DNA of 56,642 nt, taken from contig NZ_BPMK01000023.1 in the NCBI RefSeq assembly GCF_019656455.1, forward strand, positions 1 through 56,642. Direction: 5' to 3'. This document shows positions 38,890 through 48,300 of the stretch, in pieces (positions within the stretch are counted from its first letter, which is position 1; each line of letters starts with the position of its first letter). A program made the translations under genes and the position numbers. This stretch comes from Noviherbaspirillum aridicola (GTDB lineage: Bacteria; Pseudomonadota; Gammaproteobacteria; Burkholderiales; Burkholderiaceae_D). The notes beneath the pieces are model-generated. The model saw only the letters and a list, made by a program, of their open reading frames with translations. It was not told the origin of the DNA and did no database searches.

Positions 38890-38903
38890 TTCAATATATT
38901 GAA
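38890..38903. promoter_or_regulatory. Operator-like palindrome 1, TTCAATATATTGAA
   Basis: Perfect 14-base palindrome in the divergent space between kbl and the XRE-cupin gene. It has a second copy 21 bases away. Confidence 0.75.
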
Positions 38904-38910
38904 CTGTTTG

Positions 38911-38924
38911 TTCAACATATTGAA
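38911..38924. promoter_or_regulatory. Operator-like palindrome 2, TTCAACATATTGAA
   Basis: Differs from site 1 at one base. The start-to-start distance is 21 bp, two turns of the DNA helix, so two regulator dimers could bind the same face. The likely ligand protein is the adjacent XRE-cupin regulator, controlling itself and kbl-tdh. Confidence 0.75.
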
Positions 38925-38954
38925 TACTAGCCATCCGTCTCGCCAATTGCAAGC

Positions 38955-39536
38955 ATGGCCATCAACATTTCCCATCCTCCCGTCTCTCCGCCGGAAGTCG
39001 GCGCCACCCTGCAGCGTCTCCGGCTGGCCCGGGGTTTGACACTGGAAGACCTGTCGCGTGCCGCAGGCGTGTCCAAATCGATGCTGTCCCAGATTGAACG
39101 AGAGAAAGCCAACCCCACCATCGCGGTCGCCTGGCGCCTGGCCAATGCGCTCGGCATCGGCATCGATGAACTGCTTGCGGGCGAGCAGAGGGAAAGCGAT
39201 GCCATCCAGCTCGTCGAGCCGCACGAGACACCCACCCTGCCCGGCAATCATTCCGGCTACGTGCTGCGGATACTCGGCCCGATGGACCTCGCCGGCAAGT
39301 TCGAGTGGTACGAACTGACGCTCGCGCCCGGCGGCGCGCTCCGCTCCCAGGCGCACGATCCCGGCACGACCGAACATCTGAGCCTGCTCTCGGGCAGCCT
39401 GGAGGTGGAGGTCGACGGACAGGTGAAAAAGCTCAAGCCGGGCGCCAGCGCCCGCTACCAGGCGGACAAGGCGCATGCGATCGTCAATGGCGGCAAGAGC
39501 GAGGCCAGGGCGCTGCTGGTGGTGATTCACCGGTAG
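38955..39536 (+). CDS. XRE-family regulator with a C-terminal cupin domain
   Basis: 193 aa. The helix-turn-helix is at about 18-75 (TLQRLRLARGLTLEDLSRAAGVSKSMLSQIEREKANPTIAVAWRLANALG), followed by a cupin-2 sensing domain (about 110-190: FEWYELTLAPGGALRSQAHDPGTTEHLSLLSG). Such regulators often control nearby amino-acid or amine degradation genes and bind a small ligand in the cupin barrel. It is divergent from kbl-tdh and probably regulates them in response to threonine or a breakdown product (inference). The ribosome binding site is weak. A terminator for the convergent hom gene lies just downstream. Confidence 0.9.
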   Translation: MAINISHPPVSPPEVGATLQRLRLARGLTLEDLSRAAGVSKSMLSQIEREKANPTIAVAWRLANALGIGIDELLAGEQRESDAIQLVEPHETPTLPGNHSGYVLRILGPMDLAGKFEWYELTLAPGGALRSQAHDPGTTEHLSLLSGSLEVEVDGQVKKLKPGASARYQADKAHAIVNGGKSEARALLVVIHR

Positions 39537-39567
39537 CCGGCGTGGGCGGCCTGTCGTGCCGCGGACG

Positions 39568-39598
39568 AAAAAAAAGCGCGCTGCCTCGCGCAGCGCGC
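39568..39598 (-). terminator. Terminator after hom
   Basis: The minus strand has GCGCGCTGC, loop GCGAG, GCAGCGCGC and then eight T (complement of 39568-39575), 24 bp after the hom stop. It would end transcription before the regulator and kbl-tdh, separating hom from thrC. Confidence 0.9.
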
Positions 39599-39621
39599 CC
39601 TTCTCACCGACTCTGGCGGGC

Positions 39622-40932
39622 TCAGCCCAGCTGTTCGAGGCGGATCTTGGTCACCTGGCCGGCGACCGTCGGCAGCGCTTCGATGCGCCTGATGGCCGCT
39701 TCGACGTTCTTTTCCTTCGTCTGGTGCGTCAGCATGATGATGTCGGTGCGGGTCTCGCCTTCCTCCGGCTCCTTCTGCAGCATGGCATCGATGGAGATCG
39801 TGCTGTCGGCGAGAATGCGGGTGATATCGGCCAGCACGCCGGCCTGGTCCGCGACCTGCATGCGCAGGTAGTAGCTGGTGGTGACTTCGGCCATCGGCAG
39901 GATCGGCGTATCCACCATCTGGTCGGGCTGGAAGGCCAGATGCGGAACACGATGCTCCGGATCGGCGGTCGCCAGGCGGGTGATGTCCACCAGGTCGGCG
40001 ATCACGGCCGAGGCGGTCGGCTCCGAACCCGCGCCCTTGCCGTAGTACAGCGTGGCGCCAACGGCGTCGCCCTGCACCAGCACGGCGTTCATCGCGCCTT
40101 CGACGTTGGCGATCAGGCGTTTGGCCGGGATCAGCGTCGGATGGACGCGCAGCTCGATGCCGCCGTCGGTGCGGCGCGCGATGCCGAGCAGCTTGATGCG
40201 GTAGCCGAGCTGTTCGGCATAGCGGATGTCGGTCGCCTGCAGTCTGGTGATGCCTTCCACGTGCGCCTTGTCGAACTGCACGGGAATGCCGAAGGCGATG
40301 GCCGCCATGATGGTCGCCTTGTGCGCGGCGTCGACGCCTTCGATGTCGAAGGTCGGGTCGGCCTCGGCGTAGCCCAGGCGCTGCGCTTCCTTCAGCACGA
40401 CGTCGAAGTCCAGGCCCTTGTCGCGCATCTCGGACAGGATGAAGTTGGTGGTGCCGTTGATGATGCCGGCGATCCACTGGATGCGGTTGGCGGTCAGTCC
40501 CTCGCGCAGCGCCTTGATGATCGGGATGCCGCCGGCGACCGCCGCTTCGAACGCCACCATCACGCCCTTCTGCTGCGCCGCCTTGAAGATTTCATTGCCA
40601 TGGGTGGCCAGCAGCGCCTTGTTGGCGGTGACCACGTGCTTGCCGTTGGCGATGGCCTTGAGCACCAGGTCCTTGGCCACGCCGTAGCCGCCGATCAGCT
40701 CGACGACGATATCGATGTCGGGATTGTTGACGACCAGGTTGCCGTCGCTGACCACTTCGCACTCGCCGTTCGTCAGCTCCCTGGCGCGATCGGTATTGAG
40801 GTCTGCCACCATCGTAATCTGGATGCTGCGGCCGGCGCGCCGGGTAATCTCTTCCTGGTTGCGCTTGAGGACATTGAATGTGCCGGAACCGACGGTTCCG
40901 ATGCCGAGCAGGCCTACTTTGATGGGTTTCAT
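39622..40932 (-). CDS. hom: Homoserine dehydrogenase
   Basis: 436 aa monofunctional enzyme: NAD(P)-binding GLLGIGTVGSGT (7-18), the catalytic domain with GIINGTTNFILSEM and EAQRLGYAEADPTFDIEGVDAAHK, and a C-terminal ACT domain (about 350-430) for threonine feedback. It reduces aspartate semialdehyde to homoserine. It follows alaA by 66 bp, with a strong palindrome in that gap, and ends at its own terminator. Confidence 0.96.
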   Translation of the reverse strand: MKPIKVGLLGIGTVGSGTFNVLKRNQEEITRRAGRSIQITMVADLNTDRARELTNGECEVVSDGNLVVNNPDIDIVVELIGGYGVAKDLVLKAIANGKHVVTANKALLATHGNEIFKAAQQKGVMVAFEAAVAGGIPIIKALREGLTANRIQWIAGIINGTTNFILSEMRDKGLDFDVVLKEAQRLGYAEADPTFDIEGVDAAHKATIMAAIAFGIPVQFDKAHVEGITRLQATDIRYAEQLGYRIKLLGIARRTDGGIELRVHPTLIPAKRLIANVEGAMNAVLVQGDAVGATLYYGKGAGSEPTASAVIADLVDITRLATADPEHRVPHLAFQPDQMVDTPILPMAEVTTSYYLRMQVADQAGVLADITRILADSTISIDAMLQKEPEEGETRTDIIMLTHQTKEKNVEAAIRRIEALPTVAGQVTKIRLEQLG

Positions 40933-40959
40933 AATCGTCGAAGAATGAATGCTTCAAAA

Positions 40960-40979
40960 CCCGGCCGCGCGCGGCCGGG
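40960..40979 (-). terminator. Perfect 20-base palindrome in the alaA-hom gap, possible attenuator
   Basis: CCCGGCCGCG followed directly by its reverse complement, then TTTTG on the minus strand. This is a terminator-like structure after the alaA stop and 28 bases before the hom start, so it could reduce read-through into hom. Only four T follow, so termination would be partial. Confidence 0.55.
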
Positions 40980-40998
40980 GTGGAAAACATGCGCCGCC

Positions 40999-42231
40999 TC
41001 AGGCAGCGATCGCGTGGCGCCTGCGGTAGTTGTCGAGGAAGCGCGCGATGCGGCCGATCGCCTCCGTCAGGTCGTCCGAATTGGGCAGGAACACGACGCG
41101 GAAGTGATCCGGCGCGATCCAGTTGAAGCCCGTGCCCTGGACGATGAGTACCTTTTCCTCGGCCAGCAGTTCATAGGCGAACTTCTGGTCGTCGCTGATC
41201 GGGTAAAGCCGGGGATCGAGCCTGGGGAACATGTACAGCGCCGATTTCGGCTTGACGCAGGTCACGCCCGGAATATCGGTGAGCAGCTTGTGCGCCAGGT
41301 CGCGCTGGCGCAGCAGCCGGCCGCCGGGGCCGACCAGGTCGTTGATGCTCTGGTAGCCGCCGAGCGCGGTCTGGATCGCGTACTGGCCCGGCACGTTCGC
41401 GCACAGGCGCATCGAGGCCAGCATGTTCAGGCCTTCAATGTAGTCCCGGGCCGGCTTCTTGTCGCCCGACACCACCATCCAGCCCGCGCGGTAACCGCAG
41501 GAGCGGTAGTTCTTGGACAGGCCGTTGAGCGTGATGAAGAGCACGTCGTCCGCCAGCGACGCGATCGAGGTATGGGTCTCGCCGTCGTACAGGGTCTTGT
41601 CGTAGATTTCGTCGGCGAACACGATCAGCTGGTGCTGGCGCGCGACCTCGACGATCTCCTTGAGCAGTTCGACCGGATACAGCGCGCCGGTCGGGTTGTT
41701 CGGGTTGATGACGACGATGGCCCGGGTGTTCGGAGTGATCTTCTTCTTGATGTCGTCGATGTCGGGCAGCCAGCCGGACTCCTCGTCGCAGACGTAGTGC
41801 ACCGGCTTGCCGCCGGAAAGGCTGACGGCGGCGGTCCACAGCGGATAATCGGGCGCCGGCACCAGCACCTCGTCGCCGCCGTTGAGCAGCGCGTTCATGC
41901 CCATTACGATGAGTTCGGACGCGCCGTTGCCGATGTAGATGTCGTCGATGCCCACCCCGGCGATCTTCTTCTCCTGGGTGTAGTGCATGATCGCCTTGCG
42001 CGGCGCGAACAGGCCCTTGGAGTCGGTATAGCCGGCCGCGTTGCCCATGTTGAGGATCATGTCATGCACGATCTCGTCGGGCGCGTCGAAGCCGAACACG
42101 GCGAGGTTGCCGATGTTGAGCTTGATGATCTTGTGGCCCTCTTCCTCCATCTCCTTGGCTTTTTCAAGCACCGGTCCACGGATGTCATAGCAGACGTCTG
42201 CCAGTTTCTTCGATTTCTGAATCGGTCGCAC
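40999..42231 (-). CDS. alaA: AlaA-type aminotransferase (glutamate-pyruvate)
   Basis: 410 aa class I aminotransferase with the pyridoxal lysine K240 in LNGLSKNYRSCGYRAGW, plus VVINPNNPTGALYP and the C-terminal HFRVVFLP arginine. The N-terminus PIQKSKKLADVCYDIRGPVL aligns with E. coli AlaA, MSPIEKSSKLENVCYDIRG, which places the start at a GTG (42231-42229) with AAGGGA about 8 bases upstream; the in-frame ATG at 42285 would add 18 unsupported residues. It makes alanine from pyruvate and glutamate. It is first in the alaA-hom series, as in other Burkholderiales. Confidence 0.92.
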   Translation of the reverse strand: MRPIQKSKKLADVCYDIRGPVLEKAKEMEEEGHKIIKLNIGNLAVFGFDAPDEIVHDMILNMGNAAGYTDSKGLFAPRKAIMHYTQEKKIAGVGIDDIYIGNGASELIVMGMNALLNGGDEVLVPAPDYPLWTAAVSLSGGKPVHYVCDEESGWLPDIDDIKKKITPNTRAIVVINPNNPTGALYPVELLKEIVEVARQHQLIVFADEIYDKTLYDGETHTSIASLADDVLFITLNGLSKNYRSCGYRAGWMVVSGDKKPARDYIEGLNMLASMRLCANVPGQYAIQTALGGYQSINDLVGPGGRLLRQRDLAHKLLTDIPGVTCVKPKSALYMFPRLDPRLYPISDDQKFAYELLAEEKVLIVQGTGFNWIAPDHFRVVFLPNSDDLTEAIGRIARFLDNYRRRHAIAA

Positions 42232-42418
42232 GGGGCAATCCCTTGATGAGAGCACAGGAAGCGGCACGCGATGGTGCACCGCCAAAGAGGTTCATTTTGC
42301 CGAAAGCAACCCGTTTTATCAATCCGGAACGGGGCGCAGCGCAAAAGTTAGGGCTAAAATGCCTATCTTTTTCTCGCAGTTGGCGGAAATTCACGGCCGC
42401 CGGCCTGTCTACATCGTC

Positions 42419-42790
42419 ATGAAACTGCACACCGCCCCCACCCAGCACTACCAGACCGTCACCGCCTACGACGAATCGGGCGTGGAGATCAACGCGGTCC
42501 GCTTCAATTACAGTCTGACGGTCATGCCTGAGACCCCGCCGGCGGCCTGGCACGCCGAATCCTTCGACACGCTCACCGCGGCCCATTTCGAAAGCATTGC
42601 GGCGGCCGCCCCGGACGTGGTCATCCTCGGCACCGGCGCCCGGCAGCGCTTCATTCATCCGCGCCTGGTGCAGCCGCTGACCTCGCGCCGCATCGGCGTC
42701 GAATGCATGGACAATCCGGCGGCTTGCCGTACCTACAACATCCTGATGGGCGAAGGCCGGAAGGTGGTGCTGGCGCTGATCATGGAATGA
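42419..42790 (+). CDS. Mth938-like domain protein
   Basis: 123 aa from the ATG at 42419. The pattern YDESGVEINAVRFNYSLTVMPE, PDVVILGTGARQRFIHPRLVQPL, GVECMDNPAACRTYNILMGEGRKVVLALI is that of the Mth938/DUF498 family, small proteins related to the respiratory assembly factor NDUFAF3. Molecular role in bacteria is not established. It is divergent from alaA (187-bp gap) and upstream of the peroxiredoxin gene. Confidence 0.88.
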   Translation: MKLHTAPTQHYQTVTAYDESGVEINAVRFNYSLTVMPETPPAAWHAESFDTLTAAHFESIAAAAPDVVILGTGARQRFIHPRLVQPLTSRRIGVECMDNPAACRTYNILMGEGRKVVLALIME

Positions 42791-42912
42791 TCGGGGTCAT
42801 TCTCCCTTCCCAAACCGGATGAAGTTTCGATAACATCCGCCTGCGGCGTCGCAACCGGCGGCGCATGCCCGATGCTCGCCAAAAACGAGAACAACCCGCA
42901 CCTGGAGAACAC

Positions 42913-43389
42913 ATGGCCGAAAGCCCATCCGCACTGAACCTCACCGTCCCGGAGTTTTCCGCCGCGATGACGGGCGACCAGACATTCAGGCTGTCCGATT
43001 ACCAGGGCAAGGCTCTGGTGCTGTACTTTTACCCCAAGGACAATACGCCCGGCTGCACGACCGAGAGCATGCAGTTCCGCGATCTCCACCCGCAGTTCCG
43101 CGCGGCCAACGCGGAAGTGTTCGGCATCAGCCGCGACAGCATTCGTTCGCACGAGGGTTTCAAGGCCAAGCTCGAGCTGCCCTTCGAACTCATCTCCGAT
43201 CCCGACGAGACGGTCTGCAATCTCTTCGACGTGATGAAAATGAAGACCATGTACGGCAAGCAGGTGCGCGGCGTCGAGCGCTCCACTTTCGTCATTGACG
43301 CCGGCGGGAAATTGGTGAAAGAATGGCGTGGAGTGAAAGTGCCTGGACATGTGGATGACGTCCTGGAGTTCGTGAAGGCCCTTGCATAA
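42913..43389 (+). CDS. Peroxiredoxin of the Bcp/PrxQ type, probably 1-Cys
   Basis: 158 aa. The peroxidatic cysteine is C48 in YPKDNTPGCTTE. The resolving cysteine found five residues later in E. coli Bcp is methionine here (M53); the only other cysteine is C102 (DETVCNLF). It probably reduces peroxides through a 1-Cys or atypical mechanism. The ATG at 42913 follows CTGGAGAACAC, a good ribosome binding site. A strong terminator follows the gene. Confidence 0.92.
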   Translation: MAESPSALNLTVPEFSAAMTGDQTFRLSDYQGKALVLYFYPKDNTPGCTTESMQFRDLHPQFRAANAEVFGISRDSIRSHEGFKAKLELPFELISDPDETVCNLFDVMKMKTMYGKQVRGVERSTFVIDAGGKLVKEWRGVKVPGHVDDVLEFVKALA

Positions 43390-43426
43390 TTCGCCGAAAC
43401 ATTGAATTCAAAGAAGAATTTCTCCG

Positions 43427-43480
43427 AAAGGCCGTTTGTGGAAGAGGCGCCGCGCCTCCCCCTCAAACGGCCTTTTGCTT
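43427..43480 (+). terminator. Two-part terminator after the peroxiredoxin gene
   Basis: AAAGGCCGTTTG (43427-43438) pairs with CAAACGGCCTTT (43464-43475), enclosing a second hairpin GAGGCGC/GCGCCTC; T-rich TTTTGCTTTT follows on the plus strand. Confidence 0.85.
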
Positions 43481-43581
43481 TTCGGCCACCGATGCCGCAA
43501 GCGCGGTCCGCAGCACCCGCCAGACTGCCTGGCGTATTTCCAAGTAGTTGTCAATTTCACCTTACTTAGATCGAGGTCCTG

Positions 43582-45237
43582 ATGCCACTGCCTAAAATTC
43601 CGACGAAACCGGCAACGATCCTTTCGCAGCAAGACTACCCAAAGGCAGAAAAAGGCAAACCCGTCAAACCGATCATGACCCTGGTCGAGGCCGCCCCTCC
43701 GGAGGCGCCGCCGGCGCCGAAGGCGCGTGCAAGATCGGAAGACAAGCAGCCCGCCGCCAAGACCCGCAGCGCCAAGCCGAAGGCGGTGGAAGCCGTCAAG
43801 TCCAGCGCCAGCCGCGTGGCCGACAAGCTGGGCGTGACCAAGATGTTCGTGCTTGACACCAATGTGCTCATGCATGATCCGACCTCGCTGTTCCGTTTCG
43901 AGGAACACGACGTCTACCTGCCGATGGTCACCCTGGAAGAACTGGACAACCACAAGAAGGGCATGTCGGAGGTCGCGCGCAATGCCCGCCAGGTATCGCG
44001 TTCGCTCGATGCGCTGGTGGCCGGCGTGGAAGAGCATGCGATCGAGGAAGGCATTCCGCTCTCCAAGCTGGGCAACAAGGATGCGCGCGGCCGCCTGTTC
44101 TTCCAGACGCGGCTGCAGAACGGTTCGCTGCCGGAAGGCCTGCCGGTCGGCAAGGCCGACAACCAAATCCTCGGCGTCGTGCGCGCGCTGGAAGACCAGC
44201 ATCCCGGCCGGCCGATCGTGCTGGTGTCGAAGGACATCAACATGCGCATCAAGGCGCGCGCGATGGGCCTGCCGGCGGAAGAGTACTTCAATGACCATGT
44301 GCTGGAAGACACCGACCTGCTGTACTCGGGCATCACCCAGCTGCCGGACGACTTCTGGAACAAGCATGCCAAGGGCATGGAATCCTGGCAGGAGAACAAG
44401 CACGGCACCGGTTACACCTTCTACCGCGTGACCGGCCCGACCGTGCCCTCGCTGCTGATCAACCAGTTCGTGTTCCTCGAGCCGAACAACGGCGAAGCGC
44501 CGTTCTACGGCCAGGTCAAGCAGATCAACGGCAAGACGGCGGTGCTGCAGACCCTGCGCGACTACAGCCACGGCAAGAACAGCGTCTGGGGCATCACCGC
44601 ACGCAACCGGGAACAGAACTTCGCGCTGAACCTGCTGATGAACCCCGAGTGCGACTTCGTCACCCTGCTCGGCCAGGCCGGCACCGGCAAGACCCTGCTG
44701 GCGCTTGCCTCCGGACTGGCACAGGTGCTGGAGTCCAAGCTCTACAACGAGATCATCGTGACGCGGGTCACGGTGCCGGTGGGCGAGGACATCGGCTTCC
44801 TGCCGGGCACGGAAGAGGAAAAGATGTCGCCGTGGATGGGCGCCTTCGACGACAACCTCGAAGTGCTGAACAAGAGCGACAACGATGCCGGCGAATGGGG
44901 CCGGGCGGCGACCCAGGATCTGATCCGCTCGCGCATCAAGATCAAGTCGCTCAACTTCATGCGCGGCCGGACCTTCGTCAACAAGTTCCTGATCATCGAT
45001 GAGGCGCAGAACCTGACGCCCAAGCAGATGAAGACGCTTGTCACCCGCGCCGGTCCGGGCACGAAGATCGTCTGTCTCGGCAATATCGCGCAGATCGACA
45101 CGCCCTATCTGACCGAAGGCTCGAGCGGCCTGACCTATGTGGTCGACCGCTTCAAGGGCTGGGCGCACAGCGGTCACGTGACGCTGGCCCGCGGCGAACG
45201 CTCGCGACTGGCGGACCACGCGAGCGACGTGCTCTGA
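43582..45237 (+). CDS. PIN-PhoH protein (PhoH2/YlaK type)
   Basis: 551 aa. A basic, Pro/Ala/Lys-rich N-terminal extension (1-80) precedes a PIN nuclease domain (about 87-215, starting MFVLDTNVLMHDP with D92 and N94), then a PhoH ATPase domain with Walker A GQAGTGKT (364-371) and DEAQN (about 473-477). PIN-PhoH fusions act as sequence-specific RNA helicase-nucleases. Full length with the metal-binding acids of the PIN domain apparently present. A hairpin terminator follows. Confidence 0.93.
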   Translation: MPLPKIPTKPATILSQQDYPKAEKGKPVKPIMTLVEAAPPEAPPAPKARARSEDKQPAAKTRSAKPKAVEAVKSSASRVADKLGVTKMFVLDTNVLMHDPTSLFRFEEHDVYLPMVTLEELDNHKKGMSEVARNARQVSRSLDALVAGVEEHAIEEGIPLSKLGNKDARGRLFFQTRLQNGSLPEGLPVGKADNQILGVVRALEDQHPGRPIVLVSKDINMRIKARAMGLPAEEYFNDHVLEDTDLLYSGITQLPDDFWNKHAKGMESWQENKHGTGYTFYRVTGPTVPSLLINQFVFLEPNNGEAPFYGQVKQINGKTAVLQTLRDYSHGKNSVWGITARNREQNFALNLLMNPECDFVTLLGQAGTGKTLLALASGLAQVLESKLYNEIIVTRVTVPVGEDIGFLPGTEEEKMSPWMGAFDDNLEVLNKSDNDAGEWGRAATQDLIRSRIKIKSLNFMRGRTFVNKFLIIDEAQNLTPKQMKTLVTRAGPGTKIVCLGNIAQIDTPYLTEGSSGLTYVVDRFKGWAHSGHVTLARGERSRLADHASDVL

Positions 45238-45261
45238 CCTGAGAAGGACAGCAATCCACAG

Positions 45262-45290
45262 GGCCGGCGGTCGTTGAGCGACCGCCGGCC
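45262..45290 (+). terminator. Strong hairpin between PhoH and the giant gene
   Basis: GGCCGGCGGTCG (45262-45273), loop TTGAG, CGACCGCCGGCC (45279-45290), then TCGTCCGTTT. A 12-bp perfect stem with a weak T tract on the plus strand. It lies between convergent genes and could stop both. Confidence 0.7.
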
Positions 45291-45357
45291 TCGTCCGTTT
45301 ACGAGGTCCCGCCTCCATGGGGCCGACGCATGGATCCCCGAGCCGCCGGGTCCCGGC

Positions 45358-48300
45358 TTATGCCGCCTCGAGCGCGCCGTGCATCGTCATGCCCGGATCG
45401 GACGCCTGGCCGGCGTTCCCGCGCGGGCGTCCGGCGAGGAATTCCGCTGGCGAACCTGCCGCCCCGCCGGCCGGCGCCGTTTGCGTATCGGCGGACCGTA
45501 CGGCGCCGCCGGCCTGCGCGGTCTTCTTGCTCATCAGCCTGCCGAGGCGCTCGATATGGATGTCGCCGAGTATGGCGCTCTCGGTCGCGCAGGCTTCAGG
45601 CAGGCAGTCGACCATCGCGCGGACGAACATGTCGTCGACATGCCGGCCGCCGTGGCTGTCGCTGATCCAGTCCATGATCCACTCGCAGTTCTGCGGCGTC
45701 GCATCGATTTCCGCACGCTCCAGCTTGGCCCTGGCGGGGATCGCCCCGTCGGACCCGGGACCGTACAGCTTCTTGTCGAATACCGCGGAGAACCGCGCGC
45801 CGTTCTGGCGCCCCTTCCCTTGCGAATGGTCCTGGAACATCTTCCTTGCCGCATCCTCGCCCAGGGCGGCGACGAATACCTGATTGACCAGCATCCAGCG
45901 CAACCGCAGCTCCCGGAGCTGGGCCCTCGTCTCCTCGCGCGGCTCCCTGTCCAGCTCCGGGCTGAAGGCCTGCAGCTGGTTCTGCAGGTCCAGTGCGGCG
46001 TCGCGCGCACGGATCGCCGCGTCGAGCTTGCGCTCCATCAGGATGATGTGGTTCTGCAGGCTGGAGAACATGGTCTGTGAAAGCCGCACGGTATTGTCGT
46101 CCGCGGACGGCACTGGCTCGCGGGATGGCTGCGCGCGCGCGCCCCCGGTCCGCGCGTTGTTCAGGTCCAGCATGCCCTCGAGATACGCGCCCAGGGCCGC
46201 CTTGAGCTGATCGAGGTCCCTGGTGCGCTCTTCGACTTCCACGTAGCGCCAGTTGAGCTCCGCCACGTTGGTACGCTGCATGAAGTCGTATTGCACCTGA
46301 ATGCTCGCCGGCTTGTCGAGCGATGGCCTGATGGCTTTAGTCAGCGCGGCGCGCTGGGCGCCCGGCACGAACCAGGCCGACAGATAAGTGCGCCGCATCG
46401 CCTTGTCATCCTTCTCGTCGAACACATCCCTGCCGAACTTCCACATCGTCTCCTGCTGGATGCCGGCCTTGTCCCGGTTGCAGGAGCCGAGCTGGTTCAG
46501 GCGGCGGTTCGTGTTGAGGAAACCGTCGTCGATGTGCGCGGTGCTGAAGGCGACGCGCGCATCCTTGCCCCGCAGGTCGAGCGGAAGCTTGTAGAGGTGC
46601 ACCACCGCGCCGCTGATCATCCACGAACCGACGGAGTTGAGCGGCGCACCGACGAACGGCGCCGCCCCGCCCGCATTGGCGGCGCCCGCGATGGTGACCA
46701 GTACGCCGCCGAAAGTGAAGAATCCCCATGCCTTGAGCTGACGCTTCGCCATGTCGTACAGCTCGTTCATGCGGACATTCCCCGCCCGTCGTTCGCCGCT
46801 GTCGACGCCGTAGCCAAGCTCGAACGCAAGTTCTTCGCTGATGCGGCGCAGGCTCAGCAGGCGCCTGGCGCTGAGCCCGGTCTGGGCCAGGCCGAGCGCG
46901 GTGTACAGCGAGCCGGCGACCACGGCGCTGATGCCGCTCGCATCCGCGGCGGTGGCCGCCACCTCGGACTTGGCTGCCGCCGACACCGCCTTGGCCGTCG
47001 CCGACGCGAGCACGGCGGACATACCCGACATCAGCAGTGCGCCCGAGGCGGCATTGACCTTGGCATCCACCACATCGCGCCGGATCAGCTGCAAGCGGTT
47101 GTGGTAGCCCTCCAGGTGGCGGTCGAGCAGTTCGCCGAGCGCATGCAGCGCCTGGCGCTTCTCGGCGGGACCGGCGGCATCGGGGACCCTGTCGACCATC
47201 TGCTGCAACTGCTCAAGCAGCCCTCTCAGCTCAGCGGCGAGGTCATCGTACTTTTGTATCGCGCCTTCCACCACCGCCCGCGTGCCGGTGTTGCTCTCCT
47301 CGAGATGACGCAGGGTATAACGGGCGTCCTTGACCAGGTTGGCGCCGGCCGCGATCTGCAGCAGGCCGAAGGCGGCGTCGGCGCCCAGGGCTGTCGCCGC
47401 TTCCGCGCCTCCCAGCGCGTCCGCGGCCTGCCTGTTTGCCAGCGCGATGGCCTCCTTCACCTGCGCGAACGTGCCGACGATCGCAGTGTTGCCGGCCATG
47501 CCGGCCAGCAGCATGTTCGCCAGCTGGGTGCGACGAGTGCGGTCCGGATAGTTCTGCTTCACGCGCCCCATGCTCTCGTCGTCCGCCTCCCCGTCGGCGG
47601 GGAGCTGCCGGCGCAGCCCGCCGAGCAGGCCGAGCATCGCCTGGGGGTAGATGCCCGCCAGCTCGGCCGGAGCCGTGTCTCTCATGCTCTGCGCGAATTC
47701 GGGAGAGCTCAGGAGTTGCACAGCCGCGGCGATCCTGTCGTCTTCGCCTGCATGGCCGACCGGGAACAGGACATCGAGCAAGCCCCTGCTTGCGCACGCC
47801 GCCACGAAATCGTCGATCGCCTGTGCTTTCTCGTTCGAATCCGGCCTGGCGAGCGCGACAGCCAGGGACTCGACCTGCTGCGCCCAGTTCGCGTCGTCGC
47901 TTGCGGCGACGGCGTCTTCCGGCGCCGTGGCGCCGGCCTGCGCCGCGGCGGGTCGGGCCGCGGCGACGCCGTCGGTCTGCAGTACGTGGCCCATGCGTGC
48001 GAGCGCGCCAGGGGTCCTGACCGGCTCCTGCCTGTCCACCACCGAGACGAAATTGTCGAGCAGTTCCCTGGCGTCGGCCAGCTCCGCGGCCAGCATCTCG
48101 CGCTCGCCCTGGAGTTCATCCAGTCCCATGCCCGAGAACCTGTCCGTGTCGTTGCGCGCGGCCTGCATCTGCTCGAGGATCTGCGGCCGCTCGGCCGGAT
48201 TTTCGCGCAATGCCTGCAGCCAGGTTTCCTGCCTTGCCACGCGGGCGCCGATGCTCGCCAGTTCGGTGCGCAGGCGTTCGACTTCGCGCGTGGCCGCCTG

